DNA of 64,000 nucleotides from Morinoia aosen (GCA_030386875.1 CM059579.1:91082253-91146252), one strand, 5' to 3'. Numbered from the stretch's first letter, positions 32,869 through 44,949 are shown. Numbers and translations: made by a program. Notes: a model not told the origin generated them from the letters alone.

Positions 32869-35800
32869 TGTTTACGGACTATTCCTTTGACGAGACGTAA
32901 ATAATAATTCTGGTCAGCACCACTAATGTTAGGCAAAGGAAACAGTGAAAATTACTAAATTTAAAGTACTCATTCCACTGCAACATGATTAAAAAACCAT
33001 CATTCTACTATATTAATGCCTCTATCAGTACGTCTGAGAATCATACGTTGAACCTAAGCAGAACGCTAACTATATAATACATTCTTAATCCTATGCCATT
33101 TTAAACTTTCACCGGTACTCCAATTTTCCTCACAAAACGCTGTCCACTCCATCAGGTAACCCTGAAAGGTAATCTTTTGGTAGCACGATTTTCCGTTGTT
33201 CGTCTCACGATTTTCCGTTGTAGCAACTTAATGCGCGTAGAACACTTTTCCCAACTCTGTGTGATGTTGACTCTTTCATTTTGCGTAAGTAGTGATAGTA
33301 AGTCGGTTTAAGCAACCGTAACAAAGGTGTTCCCAAGAGAAAAGTGGGTAAGGCACCGCTTAACGTGGAACAAGGGAACGGGGAAATAACGCGGAAGGCG
33401 CGTCTCCCTACGCTTCACATAAAACAGCAAGATTGAAAGAAGTTCATTAAACGAGATAAACGCTGTAAAACAAAGTAATGGGTGCTAAAAGAAGACAGGA
33501 GTAAAAAAGAAAGAATCAGAAACAAACCAAAAACCTGTTTTCTTTCAAGCGAGTATAATTCACTCCGACAGCGAACTCATTCCAAGAAACAATTTTCTAT
33601 TTATTTGCTCGCAGAATTTTGGGAGAATTTTGCTCGATTTGGAGGGAACATTACGAAAGAAAGAAAGAAAGAAAAAAAGAAAAACATTTTATTTCCAATA
33701 AAGTACAAACATGAAATGTCGATACATTGGTTTTTAAAACACCTTAACATTAACATCCTTAAATGATTATAACACATTGGTATCGTAATACCCGTGTAAA
33801 ATGTTGAAACTAAATGATTGATAGAAAAGTACAACAAAATTGAGTTCCTTTCTTTGCCTAATCTGATTTTGAACTAGGAGAGCACAATCCTCGCGACGTT
33901 CATTTGAAAAACACTTTCATTAGTACGCACAAGTATTGAAAAATGAAAGCGAAAAATGCATTCGAATACCTTAGCATAGAAACCCTTAATTGCTATTTGT
34001 ACATGGTTATCGTAGTATCCATGTTAAGTGTTGGAACATATGATTTAGATCCTTAATTGCTATTCATACTTGGTTATCGTAATACACATGATGGTTGTCG
34101 ACACAGGATTTAGGGAGAAGCACAAGTTAATAAAAAATAAACAATAATATGTAGAAGAGGATCGTTTGCATTTGGAGGGCGGCACTAAGTTTCAGTTTCT
34201 GTGTTTCAATATCTAAGTTTCAATTTCTGAAGTTTTTGCTAGGGATTGAAAATTTATCTTATTTTACGTTCGTTAAGTCATTCTAATATTGATCTTGCTT
34301 ACTCCGGTCGAACAAAATGAGCATCACAACTGTTTGTTCCACGCAGCGGAATGAGGTTGCTTTCCACAATTACTAGTACTTCATCTGTGGTGCCCGGAAA
34401 TGGAAATGGAGCGTATTATTTTTCTAATAAATTATCAACTCCAAAATCCAGGAATTCCTTTCGCCCATCCGACAACACTTCACTCCCTCCTCCGGTGATG
34501 CCCCGCATCCGGTCATGCCTCTACATTTGGTTACGCCTACATTTGTTTATATCTTACATCCGGTGAAAGCCCACATCCGACCTTTCATCCTTATGCAAGG
34601 TGTCCCAACGATTATATTTGCTATAACAATACACAAGATGGTTATGATATTTCTTACTTGCGCAAATAGTAATTTCGCAAAGAGTACATCGGGGTTAAAG
34701 ACATGAAAAGTATTGTTTTACATCGCTAGATGTAATATTTTCAACATAGGTGGAACCTTGCACAAGTTAACTATTTAAAATTAGTGTTGTCGTAGTGTAT
34801 TCACGAGAATAAAAAGGTAAGAAGAGTTTATCACACAAAGCTTACGACAGCAATTCGAGACCAGAATAAGAAGATTAAAATGATGATTTTCAAAGTTATG
34901 ACATTCGTCAGATCCGAGGCCTTTTTAAATGTTTCAACGAGATCGAAGTAGAAAAAGTATGTACTAAGATACCCTCACATTTGACATCCGCTCTCTCTCT
35001 TTGCGGTGATTGATTTGGGTTTGGAAATGCAAGATGAAAGTGAGTCACTAAGAACACAAAATCCCTGTGACACATAGCTGAAAATACTCTTGTTAGGGTG
35101 CGTGTTATTGGATCACGAGCCTGTAATATTTGCTACACAGCTGGAACACCGATATACACAAAAAATATTGCTAATGAACTCCGTCGCATGTTCAAAAAGC
35201 TTCAATATGAGCGAAAAGTATTTACGAGTATCTTAAAGTTAAGACCATGACTTGAGATCGAATACATGAGGATCGTAATATTTATATTGATTGATTTTGA
35301 AACAAATGGTTGGGAGAAAAGTACAAAGAAAATGCATTCCTTCTATTGTGTTGATATCAAATACATGAGGATCGTAATATTTCTATCGGTTAAGTTTTGG
35401 AACAAATAATTAGGAGAAAAGTACGTAGATAAATGCATTCTCTCCCTTGTGTTGGTCTGATTTTAACACTGGATTTTATTTCAAGGGGTCAGGAAAACAT
35501 TGCATATGTGATGCGTTGTTAAGAACACTCAAGTTGGTGCATTTCCATATTGAAATTTGAGCTTGCGAACGTTGGAACTAGTGAAATGAGGGATTAAAGG
35601 TTGAAGGTACAACGGGTAGATCCAAAATTAATTTGCATCTTTGACTGCTAGGTTGATGTTATAGGCAGTTTTACATTGTTTTGTACCAACTGGTAAGCTA
35701 AAATACCTGGTATGGGTGAAATGAACGATTTTACAATAACGGAAAAATTTAAATTTCGTATACTACAAGCTTTGGCACAGAAAAATTTACCGGATTCAAA

Positions 35801-36000
35801 ATAGATGAGAGGGACCGATGTACAATGCCAACCGTAACATTATCAAGATTGCTGGGGCAAAACGAGAAAGTCAAAACACCTCAAATGGTGTGGCCGAAAG
35901 CACACTGGAAGAGTGTAAAGGCACCGCCACACCTTGCATTATGTCAATGCTACTTGTCGCTGTATTGGTGTCGCAGAACAACCGCTCCGGCTTAACGAGC
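32869..36000. repeat. Intergenic with degenerate dispersed repeats
   Basis: A diverged unit of roughly 100-110 bp (GTTATCGTAATA ... TGTTGGAACAAATGATT ... GAGAAAAGTAC ... TGCATTC) recurs near 33775, 34005, 34065 and as a clear 98-bp tandem pair at 35261 and 35359. Purine run GAAAGAAAGAAAG at 33654-33690. No gene recognised. Confidence 0.5.
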
Positions 36001-36004
36001 TTGT

Positions 36005-36165
36005 GGATGAGCGCGTGACAACGCGCGGCAGTCAGTTGCATTGAAGCTTTGAGAGAAGGAGGACGTCAGACGACAATGTGCTCTGCAAAGCAGCTGCGCT
36101 CGGATTATCGCGGAACGCGCGCTAGCGAGACAACAGTGAGCGCTTGAGCGAGACAACCGTGCTCA
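36005..36165 (+). promoter_or_regulatory. GC-rich promoter-like island and 5' UTR
   Basis: A CpG-containing island (GCGCGTGACAACGCGCGG ... CGCGGAACGCGCGC) in AT-rich surroundings. TCAGTT at about 36032 resembles an arthropod initiator. A short upstream ORF (ATG about 36077, 23 codons) precedes the signal-peptide ORF. Promoter activity is inferred only. Confidence 0.3.
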
Positions 36166-36246
36166 ATGCCTTCTAGGCTCGCACTGGCTCTGCTGTGCGC
36201 CGTCGTCCTGCTACATGAATCAAGCTGCCTCGACTTTTGCTCCTGA
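36166..36246 (+). CDS. Short ORF with signal peptide
   Basis: ATG at 36166 opens 26 codons to TGA 36244-36246. Residues 5-16 (LALALLCAVVLL) form a strong hydrophobic core after PSR, followed by HESSC, a plausible cleavage region. Such a codon run looks selected, but the frame closes just after the signal sequence, so it would be a truncated secreted protein, a decayed gene, or exon 1 with a donor I cannot place. GC-rich codon use contrasts with neighbours. Product unknown. Confidence 0.3.
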   Translation: MPSRLALALLCAVVLLHESSCLDFCS

Positions 36247-36369
36247 TGCAGCCGAGCAGCTGAGAGAGCTCTGGGCAACTCGTCGGTGCGGCATGGAGCA
36301 CTCGAAGTTGCAAGGTGTGGCACGGGCTTAAAGGACTACACTGCGTCTCTACAGGATCAATATGAGCAT

Positions 36370-36489
36370 TTTAATAGGGAATACGTTCTAAACTTACAGA
36401 CACGCACATACGTACACCGATATCCATACGCATATACGCACACACGTACTGCATGTACGCACCCTTCCAGCACGTGCTGCAGTTCACAC
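36370..36489 (-). repeat. LINE 3' end with CA/CG-rich simple sequence
   Basis: Follows the stop codon of the minus-strand LINE. ACACG/CATACG words repeat irregularly at 36400-36460. Some LINEs of this type end in short repeats; I cannot fix the exact 3' terminus. Confidence 0.4.
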
Positions 36490-38496
36490 TTATTGTGTTG
36501 ACGCAAGATAGAGAGCCATTTTAGTTTTGAATTCTCTCAGTGTTTGAGGGGTTTTGAAGCTCTGGGGGAGTCTGTTCCATAGTAAGGCGCCTGATACTGA
36601 CAGAGCCTTCTGCCCGATGTTGGATGAACGGTATTTGATTGAGACATCACGTCTCCTGTTCGGCCTTTGGTTCGTGACGGTAGGGGAGTGGAATTCCACT
36701 ATTTCAGCACTGCTATGAGGAAGATATAAAGAGGAGAAAACGTATTGGGCTTTGTGCGCCTGGAACCTTTCCCGAATCGGAGCCCAGCCAAGTTTATGCA
36801 GGAGAGGTGTTACGTGGTCATGCTTTTTGAATTTACCGTTGCATACAACCTTTGCTGCAAAATTCATGCATTTTTGTAGGTCTTTCTGAAGATCTTTGGA
36901 TATACCTCCCCAGACCAGGCTGCAGTAGTCAATACGTGATAAGACCAAAGAATGAACGGCCAACAATCTAGATTCTTCGTCAAGCATATTTTTTATACGA
37001 TTGAAAAACAGTAAGGTCCCGTGAATTGCGTTGCAGGTTTTATCAACGTGGGATTTGAAGGACATGTTTCTATCGAACCAAATACCTAAGTTTTTTACTT
37101 TTTCTGATGGGTGAATTGTATCATTCCCAACTGTAAGAGTTTGATCTAGATTTCGAATGTTGTTTATTGAATGCTTTGACCCAAAAATAATGAATTGTGT
37201 TTTGTTCGCGTTTAGCTTGAGACCATTTTGGTCATACCATGACTTGAGGCTGATCAATAGAGCTTCAGCTCCTTTTTTCGTCTGTGGTATTTCTGCTACA
37301 GAGCTTGTCATTGCAATTTGGACGTCATCTGCATACATGGAGATTCGTGTGTTAGAAGGCATTGGAGGGAAATCGTTTATGAAAATTGAAAACAGTAGCG
37401 GGCCCAGAATTGATCCTTGAGGGACACCAAAGCTGTTTTGAAGGAATGGGGACAACTTGTTATCTAAGAGGACTGCATGAGACCGATTTGAAAGGTAACT
37501 TTTAAACCACTGTGTATCCACTCCTAAGTTCAGTATTTTTCGTAGGAGTTGATTATGTTCGACGCTGTCGAATGCTTTAGAAAGATCAAGTAGCAGCAGA
37601 AGTGTTACATTTTTTTGATCGATGTCGTTGTATATTTTTTCAGTGATGTTAAGCAGGGCATCTTGAGTGCTAGTGTTCTTCCTGTAGGCATATTGATTTC
37701 GATGAAGTAAATTTGACTCGTCCAGGTGAGATGACAGTTGATTCGTTACTACTTTTTCTAATATTTTGGACAGGACAGGTAAAAGGCTAATGGGCCTGTA
37801 ATTTGATGCTGTATTTATGTCACCAGTTGTATGCAACGGTCTAATTATAGAGTGCTTCCATTGTTTTGGAAACTTGTTAGTGGCTATTGATGTGTTGATA
37901 ATCAAACGAATAAATGGTGCTGTGACTGGAAAACTGTCTTTTATGTATTGGAGGTTGATTCCATCATGTCCAACTGCTTTTGTGTTTTTCAATGAGTATA
38001 AAATAGTTTTTAACTCAGGTAAATCGATAGGGCGTGGCTTCCACAGGGCGCCAGCCTTTGAAAGTGCAGTAGGGCATGAACTTTCAACTGTCCATTTCCT
38101 CGGACTGGTTTTACTCACTTCATCGAAGACTTGGGCACCTACTTTTGAAAAGAAAGTGTTGAACTCAGTGGCTTTTTCCAAAGGATTTTCAAAATCACTT
38201 TTGCGCTCTAAGTTTTTATATTGAGCCACCTCACTAATGATTTCCCATGTACGTTTTGGATTATTTTTTGCCATGAATAGTTCTTGGTGGAAGTGAGTTT
38301 GTTTTGCTTGCGTGATTTTCTTCCGAAGAATCTTTCCAAGTTCTTTATATCTCCTGTATAAAGTAATGTTTGACCTATTTTCTTTATACTCTCGCAAGTA
38401 AATTTTCTTTATTCTGCTTAGGTCTTTAATTTCGCTGGTAATCCACAGAGTGCGTTTTGGCCTAGTTTTTTTTGGTGATATAAGGAGCGCATTCAT
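36490..38496 (-). pseudogene. LINE ORF2: reverse transcriptase
   Basis: 668 codons. RT blocks in order: AVGHDGINLQYIK, NYRPISLLPVLSKILEKVV, NQYAYRKNTSTQDALL, LLLLLDLSKAFDSVEHNQLL (catalytic Asp), FGVPQGSILGPLLF, and MYADDVQIAM with the paired aspartates. Then GLKLNANKTQFIIFG and a conserved C-terminal region (HKLGWAPIRERFQAHKA, ending LREFKTKMALYL), as in CR1/L2/Jockey-group LINEs. The Met at 38496 is an accident of the frame shift: the upstream endonuclease frame runs into this one at a run of eight A near 38470, where one extra base ends the endonuclease with a stop. The shift could be a genuine mutation or a sequencing error. Confidence 0.85.
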
Positions 38497-39469
38497 TTAG
38501 AGCTGCTGTAAAGTTCTCGTTAAAGATAGAAACCTGAAAGTCCACATCGTCAGATTGCATCATGCTCTGAAATTCGGTGAGCCTGTTTAGAAGTTTTTCA
38601 TTAAATAGTTCCGGCGAATATTGACTTTTTAGGCGGTAAGTCATGAGACGATAGTTTTGTCTTTCCTTTGCAATATTAATTTTACATTCTACAGAGTGGT
38701 GATCGGCGACAGAGGGTGATATTACTGTATTTAGTATTGCCGTAGGTTTGTTTGTGATTGCTAGATCGAGGAGAGTCTTAGATACTCTTGTAACGCGAGT
38801 CGGTTCTTTAACCATTTGTGAAAGGTTTAGTTTGTACAACAGTCTGCTAAGCTGATTTTCTTCATCCGTTAGGTCAATATTAAAATCACCGAAAGCAAAG
38901 AATGACATTTTTGTAGCTAAAATTTCTTTGAAAATTTTCTCAATGAACTCTACTGTTTTTGGTAGAGAAGCTGATAAGTGCCGGTAGAGGCTGCCGGTAA
39001 TGATGGATTTATGTTTATTTATTTGCACTTTCAACCAAACCATCTCTATGCCTTCGCACACTTCGTTTGTTAAAAGTAAAGACGACTGGTAAACTTCTTT
39101 TACGAAAATACAAGAACCACTACCTTTGCTATTTTTAACGCCGTCATGGCGGTACAGCACGTAATCGGGAATATTGAAAAAGGAGCTCTGAGTTCGCGAA
39201 TCGAACCATGTCTCGGAAACACATAAAATGTCAATGTCTTCTGTGACCAACATTACTCTAATGTCATCCAGCTTACTAAAGAGGCTACGAGCATTGATAT
39301 GTTTAATTTTAATGTTTTTTATTTTATGGCGATTATTTGTGGCATCAGAGGGATTTTTTGGTAGGGACTGTTTCGTGGATTTATTGATTTTATCATTGTT
39401 GCCCAGAGTGTCAAGTCTAGCATCTGGTGTATTTGAGAGACTGCCATTTAACTGGACAACAGTATTTTG
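38462..39469 (-). pseudogene. LINE ORF2: APE-type endonuclease
   Basis: The frame is open upstream of the Met at 39253 and includes the true start of the domain (HINARSLFSKLDDI). Endonuclease motifs follow: CVSETWF with the metal-binding Glu, GSGSCIFVK, GSLYRHL, FGDFNID, LDLAITN, and VADHHSVEC with the catalytic His (usual S-D-H replaced by A-D-H). The enzyme nicks the target and provides the primer. Ends in TAG after ITKKN because of the A-run shift. Confidence 0.85.
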
Positions 39470-39916
39470 TCATGAAGATGATGTGATATCAGTCTTGTTT
39501 TTGTCTTGTTCAACAAGGGTACTGTAGTGATAATTTTTCCGATGAAGCATCAACGGATGGTTATTAGTTGATCCTTCTGGTGAGGGGTCGACTACTGTTC
39601 TCCAAATACCATCGTCTTGCTCATCGAAGATGAAAATTCTCCTACCAGTGATCTTTGATATGATATGTGGTATTAAGTCCCCAGCATCATGATCAAAATG
39701 TTTTTCGTCAATGTATTTACTTATGAGCCTAGGTAGATCACCGCTTTTCTTGGCAAGGAAATTGACATATTTGTTTTCATTTGTAGTACTTTCTTTTTTT
39801 ATTGCTGCTTTTAAGGAATTGTAACTCCATTTTGAGGGCGATTTTGTTTTAAGCTGGTGAGTTAAGCTGACGAATGAAAACATTACGAATTGACTGCAAA
39901 GAAATAAGAAGTTTTA
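39470..39916 (-). pseudogene. OTU-like cysteine-peptidase fold upstream of APE
   Basis: Same frame as the endonuclease, ended by TGA 39470-39472. The Met at 39883 is not necessarily the start, since the frame is open to about 39916. The C-terminal half shows GDLIPHIISKITGRRIFIFDE and, later, HPLMLHRKNYHYSTLV, where HYS matches the catalytic His region of OTU-type peptidases found in several retroelement polyproteins. The usual Gly-Asp/Asn-Cys box is not visible; the expected place reads SQFVMFSFVSL, lacking the Cys. So the fold is plausible but the active site seems lost or out of frame. Confidence 0.55.
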
Positions 39917-40985
39917 ATGCGCTGTGTACCTAGGAACTGAAATCTGCCTCACAACGAGATGAACATGCAAACTCTGAGTGAGTTGGAGGATTAAAATCAA
40001 ATTCAAGAAATTCCACTCGTTTCCACGGTCAATATTTTGGTCGTTTTCCAGCTTGTTATACGATAGACTTAACCAAGATACTCTCGTAGTATGAGTTGCT
40101 ATAGTTTTTAACACACGTATGAGCACATTGAGAATGGATATTTTAAAAATGGCCATAATTTTGTAAGTGTACTAAAACAATTATTCTACAAACAGCGCAG
40201 GACAAACCTCTTTCATGAATGTTTTATCCGACTTTAATAAAAATCGCAGGTGAAACGGGTTGATAAATACCATCATACAACATTAGTACGTTGTGTTACA
40301 CAGTCATTGGTCAGGAGCAGCCATTCGTTGCGAGTTGATCGCGAGTCACACTCATGGTGATTGCATACCTAATTTTCAACAGGAATTTGATTAATGCACG
40401 GTTTATTGTATTTTGCTACACTTGTTTTCAAAATTTTTTCTAAAGTTTTTATAGAATGTTAAATACACTTTTTACTCATTTAATTACAGAGTTTTATTTT
40501 ATTAAGCTTGATGATATGCACGTTCAAAGTAATTCTAAGACACGATCACTTCTCTCTTCCGCAACATTCATGGAAAAATGAGATGAAACTAAAAAATGAG
40601 GATTTAAGGGAGTGCCCTTCAGAATTGGTCGATGAATTATTCCAGTAATTTGTGCTGCAAGTAACGTAAAAGCTTGGCAGCGGAAGGATTTGAGAGGTTT
40701 CGCTTGAAGAAACTTATCAATTACTTGTGAGAATACAGAAAAGTTGTTTCTTTCGACTGATAAGAACAATTGTTTCCGTACACCACGGAAATTTCAGTGA
40801 TTTTCGTTAACAGTAATATACAAGTTGAATCAAAGCATTGAACTAATCAATAAACAGGCTAGTAAATCCAAAATATCACAGCTCAAAGTCTGCTTACGGT
40901 TTCTTATCCAAACAAATTTCTTCGATAACTATGACACTCACACGTACAAATTTCGAAAGAATTCAATAATCAATTGTTCAATCAG
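39917..40985. other. Intergenic, no recognisable gene
   Basis: AT-rich. The minus-strand ORFs at 39914-40156 and 40524-40769 have no recognisable features; the first might belong to the LINE 5' region. Confidence 0.35.
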
Positions 40986-41070
40986 ATCATTAGTTAGTTG
41001 AAGCCTCCCCATCCGTAACAAATCCAATCCAAAGAGAGGAAGGAGGAAGGCACCATTTAGTATAAAGCTA
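40986..41070 (-). repeat. SINE-like family, 3' part of a split copy
   Basis: Reverse-complement tail of the family: TTAGTTGAAGCCTCCCC ... GGCACCATTTAGTATAAAGC. It continues without loss at 50931-51200. The 9.86-kb insertion between them carries CACTG/CACTC ends. Confidence 0.8.
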
Positions 41071-41097
41071 CACTGAGAAAAAATATAAGGTCATTTT

Positions 41098-41222
41098 GAC
41101 ACACTTAAGTGTGTCATACGTTTGTCGCAAAACCGGTACACAATTGTGTGTCATGGAGGCGCCATGACACACTTTAGTGTGTTATATGACACACATAGGG
41201 CAGTCATGACACACTTAGGGGA
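41098..41222. repeat. Subterminal TGACACAC repeats, left end
   Basis: Perfect 20-bp palindrome at 41098-41117, then TGTGTGTCATGG, CATGACACACTTTAGTGTG, ATGACACACATAGG and ATGACACACTTAGG. Likely transposase-binding repeats of the CACTA-like element. Confidence 0.65.
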
Positions 41223-41229
41223 AATCTAC

Positions 41230-42325
41230 GGAACCTATAACATAGATTTAACTTGCTCCTACCATACCCCTCTGACTTGCCCGTGGACCAAGAAAAATGT
41301 TTATACAGGATTATTGAACTATTTGAGGCTTATGGTGTACCAACTCTTGGTTATCAAATTTGAAATTATCACAACATTTCCTCAGAATAAAATCAGCCCT
41401 TAATAAAGACAGCGTATTCAACAATTTTACAGACAGCATTGAAACATAGCATACCGTAGTGTATAGAGAAACTAAAAAGAATTTTTTCTGAGTTCAACAG
41501 ATTAATTGAAACCAGGAAATAAATTGAGAACATCGTCAATATCTTCCTCACAACAGTGTCAAATGTATATTAACTCGATATTTGAGTTTGAATCATTATG
41601 ACGGTTATAATACTTGTACATTCATCGGATGAAGAAAGCCCTAATTTCATAATGAATTGCATTCCAAATAACTTAAAACTTTTACGCACTAAAAATAGGC
41701 TTCAGCGTGACCACATCCTACATTCATTCATTCAAATAAAAACAGCATTAGTTGAGTTCGCCCATTTTATTCAACACTGAAATACACATTTTCTCTGTAT
41801 TTAATTTTCAGAAATTAATAGTTGAAGTCTAATCAGTAAAAAAGGAGAAAACAAATTCAGCACTAAATGTTTATCTACTTAGAACTGGAAGTGATAAAAA
41901 TTATTCAACATTTGTGAGCACTTTTCCGCATACGTAATCAAAAAATGTTATAACAATTAATGACGTATTATTTTTCACTTTTAATTTCATATTTAAGATG
42001 AAAAGTAAAGGTCTCACGCTACAGTACAAGAATTCTCTATTTTGAAACAAAAAATTTGCAAAACAAAAATCACGCAAATAACATTCAACATTCTCGTAAT
42101 AACTTTAGAAATAAATGTTAAATCACATTTTACACACGAATGAAATAAAATATTTTCTATCAATCACAGATCAAGTTAATGAATAGTATTATTGTATTAT
42201 ATAACTCTAATTGGAATAAAAAATTTATATCTCTATACTCATTTCCAAGTGAATCTAGAAATATTCATACGGAAGAAAAAAATTCAGTTCTGCTATTAGT
42301 TTCATAATAAATCTAAGTTCTTATG
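41230..42325. other. CACTA-like interior, no recognisable gene
   Basis: AT-rich, short ORFs only. Confidence 0.35.
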
Positions 42326-42326
42326 A

Positions 42327-42522
42327 AATGAATGGAAGAACCAATATAAAAGGGAACATTCTTTTAATATCAAACGTTTCGGAATCTCGGATTCCATCAT
42401 CAGTGCTGTAAAACCGAGAATAAATAACGCTAATGAACAAATTGCGAAAAAGCCAAAGTAGAGATTCCGAAACGTTTGCTATTAAAAGAATGTTCCCATT
42501 TATATCGGTTCTTCTATTCATT
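42327..42522. repeat. Inverted pair of PLE-type 3' ends
   Basis: Left arm 42327-42387 and right arm 42462-42522 are 61 bp each with about four mismatches, separated by 74 bp. Both contain the segment GATTCCGAAACGTTTG. Only the left arm (minus strand) has the complete hammerhead-like core; the right arm has lost the CTGATGA side. Confidence 0.8.
42374..42405 (-). ncRNA. Hammerhead-ribozyme-like motif with canonical core
   Basis: On the minus strand CTGATGA, stem II GGAATC/GATTCC with a CGA loop, then GAAACGTTT. This is the best core of the four in the window. Stem III would be the minimal AC/GU pair. A matching helix I is not evident in the flanks, so cleavage could need dimerisation or may be absent. 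Confidence 0.55.
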
Positions 42523-42529
42523 TTACGTA

Positions 42530-43736
42530 ATAGATTTCATAAAAATCGCCCTTTTAGTTCTTGTAAAATAAAGCATGTCTTAAGCAATCGTGCAAAAATT
42601 TCATTGTGAAAATTGAAATAAATTTCCTAACACTTATCTCGCACAAATGAAATCATGATTCATCTCCACACAGAATGATGATATTTTCATTCAAGAAAAA
42701 ATCTGATAATTATTTATACCGCTCAAGTTATCCACTTTTATTCAAGTAACGAAATGAAAGTGAAGAATAAAATATTAAAACGGTTGTTTGAACGGTCCCA
42801 AATAAATCCAGGAACTTTCGAAAGAACGAAAACCATTTAATTTTTCACTTTTGGTTACATAAAAAAACAGGAGTTATTGCAAAGTTGGACCAAGTCTTAC
42901 ACTACTGTAGAAAAAATATTCTTCAAGTTGTAGCAGCCAAAAGCATTCTATCTGATATCATCACACATAAGAATCGATATTAATAACTTTGGCAAGACAG
43001 TTTAATAAAAGTATTTTTATACACGACAAAATAAAACATTACATATTACGTATCGCAGTTGAAGGAAATGGACGCTGTAAAATCAGATAATTCTACATTA
43101 GTCACCATTAACTTTTTTTACAATAGTACGGATATTTTTAGAGAAATCAGAGAATGTTGGAACAAACGAAAAGCTACATTTATCATTTTAGTATCATGTT
43201 AATTTCAAGTTCAAAAAAATTAAAAAATGAAGGTCTCATACAACAGTAGGAAACATTCTCTCTATTCTGAAACGATGAAGTAATTTCCTATTACTTACTA
43301 TCGCACAAATGCAATTCTCATTCACTGTAACTCAATTCTCACTCACTGTAAAGTAACCGTATTCCTTTGGAACTCAATATAAACAAAAAATTATCACACC
43401 AAACTAAAATTCCTCAACGCAACATCAAGCTATGTCAAATGGCCATCACTCGGGATGTGTTGACGGATACTGACAGCGATACCGAGGTCTTTTGGTGGAG
43501 ATGACGACTGGACGAGGTTGTCGCAGTCCTGGTCGAGTTACGGTCACCGGATCATGCGAGCATGTTCTGCTCAAAAGAATGTATGCACTGAATTTTTATC
43601 AACAAATTTAATACATTTTTTCTGTGGTGTTAGCAAAACTGTTGCTCTGAGGAGCATCTATTCCTGAAGTTCAGCTATTAATTTTCATTAATAATTTATT
43701 CGTACGCTTAACATTAAGATTCTATATAGATTTGTT
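42530..43736. other. CACTA-like interior, no recognisable gene
   Basis: AT-rich. A loosely repeated segment (GGTCTCA-ACTACAGTA ... ATTCTCTATTTTGAAAC) occurs near 42010 and 43232. No coding recognised. Confidence 0.35.
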
Positions 43737-44091
43737 AGATTAGATTAGTCGTTAGTTTTAGCCTCCCTACCCAGCAACAAATGCGATCCAAGGAGATGAA
43801 GGAGTAAGGCACCATTTAGTATGGAATTAAGGGAACGCGGAATCTACGCAGAAAGGTATAGAAACAGTAAGTTGTGAAAGAAGATCATGAAACAAGACCA
43901 AAGTTGAAGAGGAAAGTAGTAGGTGCTGAAGAACTGGACAGCAGTGAACTGAAAAAAGGTGATCCTTAACATAACAAAAACATTTTATTTAAAAAAAGAA
44001 GGCCTACCTACCTTTCAGCTCGGGCCCTCACATTGTCCCCCCGGGAGTGCTAGTTCCCATAGATACAATAGTTGTATCCCCCTGAGGGGTA
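43737..44091 (-). repeat. SINE-like family, near full-length copy
   Basis: Minus orientation. Contains tail ATTAGATTAG, core CTCGGGCCCTCACA and the end CCCCCTGAGGGG, which includes the 5'-terminal hairpin-prone GATACAACTATTGTATC. Lies inside the CACTA-like insertion and so is a separate copy. Confidence 0.85.
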
Positions 44092-44486
44092 AGATTCTCT
44101 ATAACCACAACAAACTGATACTACTATTGTAACCTATTGAGTGTAACATTTTGAACATAAGTATTTGAATGGATGCAGACTACCATCATTAATGTAGAAT
44201 TTTAAAACCACTTTAGTGAGAAGTATAATACAAAGCTTTTGTTATTGACTTGTATCTTTTACGCCGCTCAAAAATCTGAATCATCCTTTGCCTCCTGATG
44301 CTGGATACTTAGCATATTTTACGACAGCTGGTGTTTAAATTGCAACACCGGCGGAAACGATTATCTTGCTCATTACACCCAATTGATAAATATTTACCAC
44401 AAAAAACGCTCAAATTTATGAGTGATACTGTCAATAACCACTCACCTTAGTGAATTAAATTAAATATTACTTGGAATAATTTAACC

Positions 44487-44948
44487 TTGACTTGGCCCAA
44501 ATTGAGCTTGACTTGGATTAAACTAAACTTGACTTGAAATAATTGAAACTAGACTTGAATTAATTGGAACTAGACTGGGATTAATCCGAATTTGACTTGA
44601 ATTACTTCGAACTTGACTGGGATCAAATCGAACTTGACTTAGATCAAATTGAACTTGACTGGGATCAAATTGAACTTGACTTAGATCAAATTGAACTTGA
44701 CTTAGATCAAATTGAACTTGACTGGGATCAAATTGAACTTGACTTAGATCAAATTGAACTTGACTGGGATCAAATTGAACTTGACTTAGATCAAATTGAA
44801 CTTGACTTAGATCAAATTAAACTTGACTGGGATCAAATTGAACTTGACTTAGATCAAATTGAGCTTGACTTAGATCAAATTGAACTTGACTGAGATCAAT
44901 TTGAACTTGACTTAGATTAAATTTAACTTGACTTGGATTAATTCGAGG
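44487..44948. repeat. 21-bp minisatellite (about 22 units)
   Basis: Unit CTTGACTTAGATCAAATTGA plus A, with variants TGGGATC and TTGGATT. The open frame at 44597-44893 follows from the period of 21 and is not a gene. Confidence 0.9.
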
Positions 44949-44949
44949 T

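Larger units (their letters stand above)
36490..39916 (-). mobile_element. LINE with OTU-like, APE and RT domains (CR1/L2/Jockey-group)
   Basis: One minus-strand frame runs from about 39916 to 38462 with a single TGA (39470-39472), then shifts by one base in an A-run and continues to 36490. Domain order is OTU-like peptidase fold, APE-type endonuclease, RT, C-terminal domain. Otherwise nearly undamaged, so fairly young. No ORF1 was found upstream. Confidence 0.75.

Noticed and set aside
44597..44893. Repetitive acidic ORF (DQIELDL repeats)
   Set aside because: Translation of a 21-bp minisatellite.
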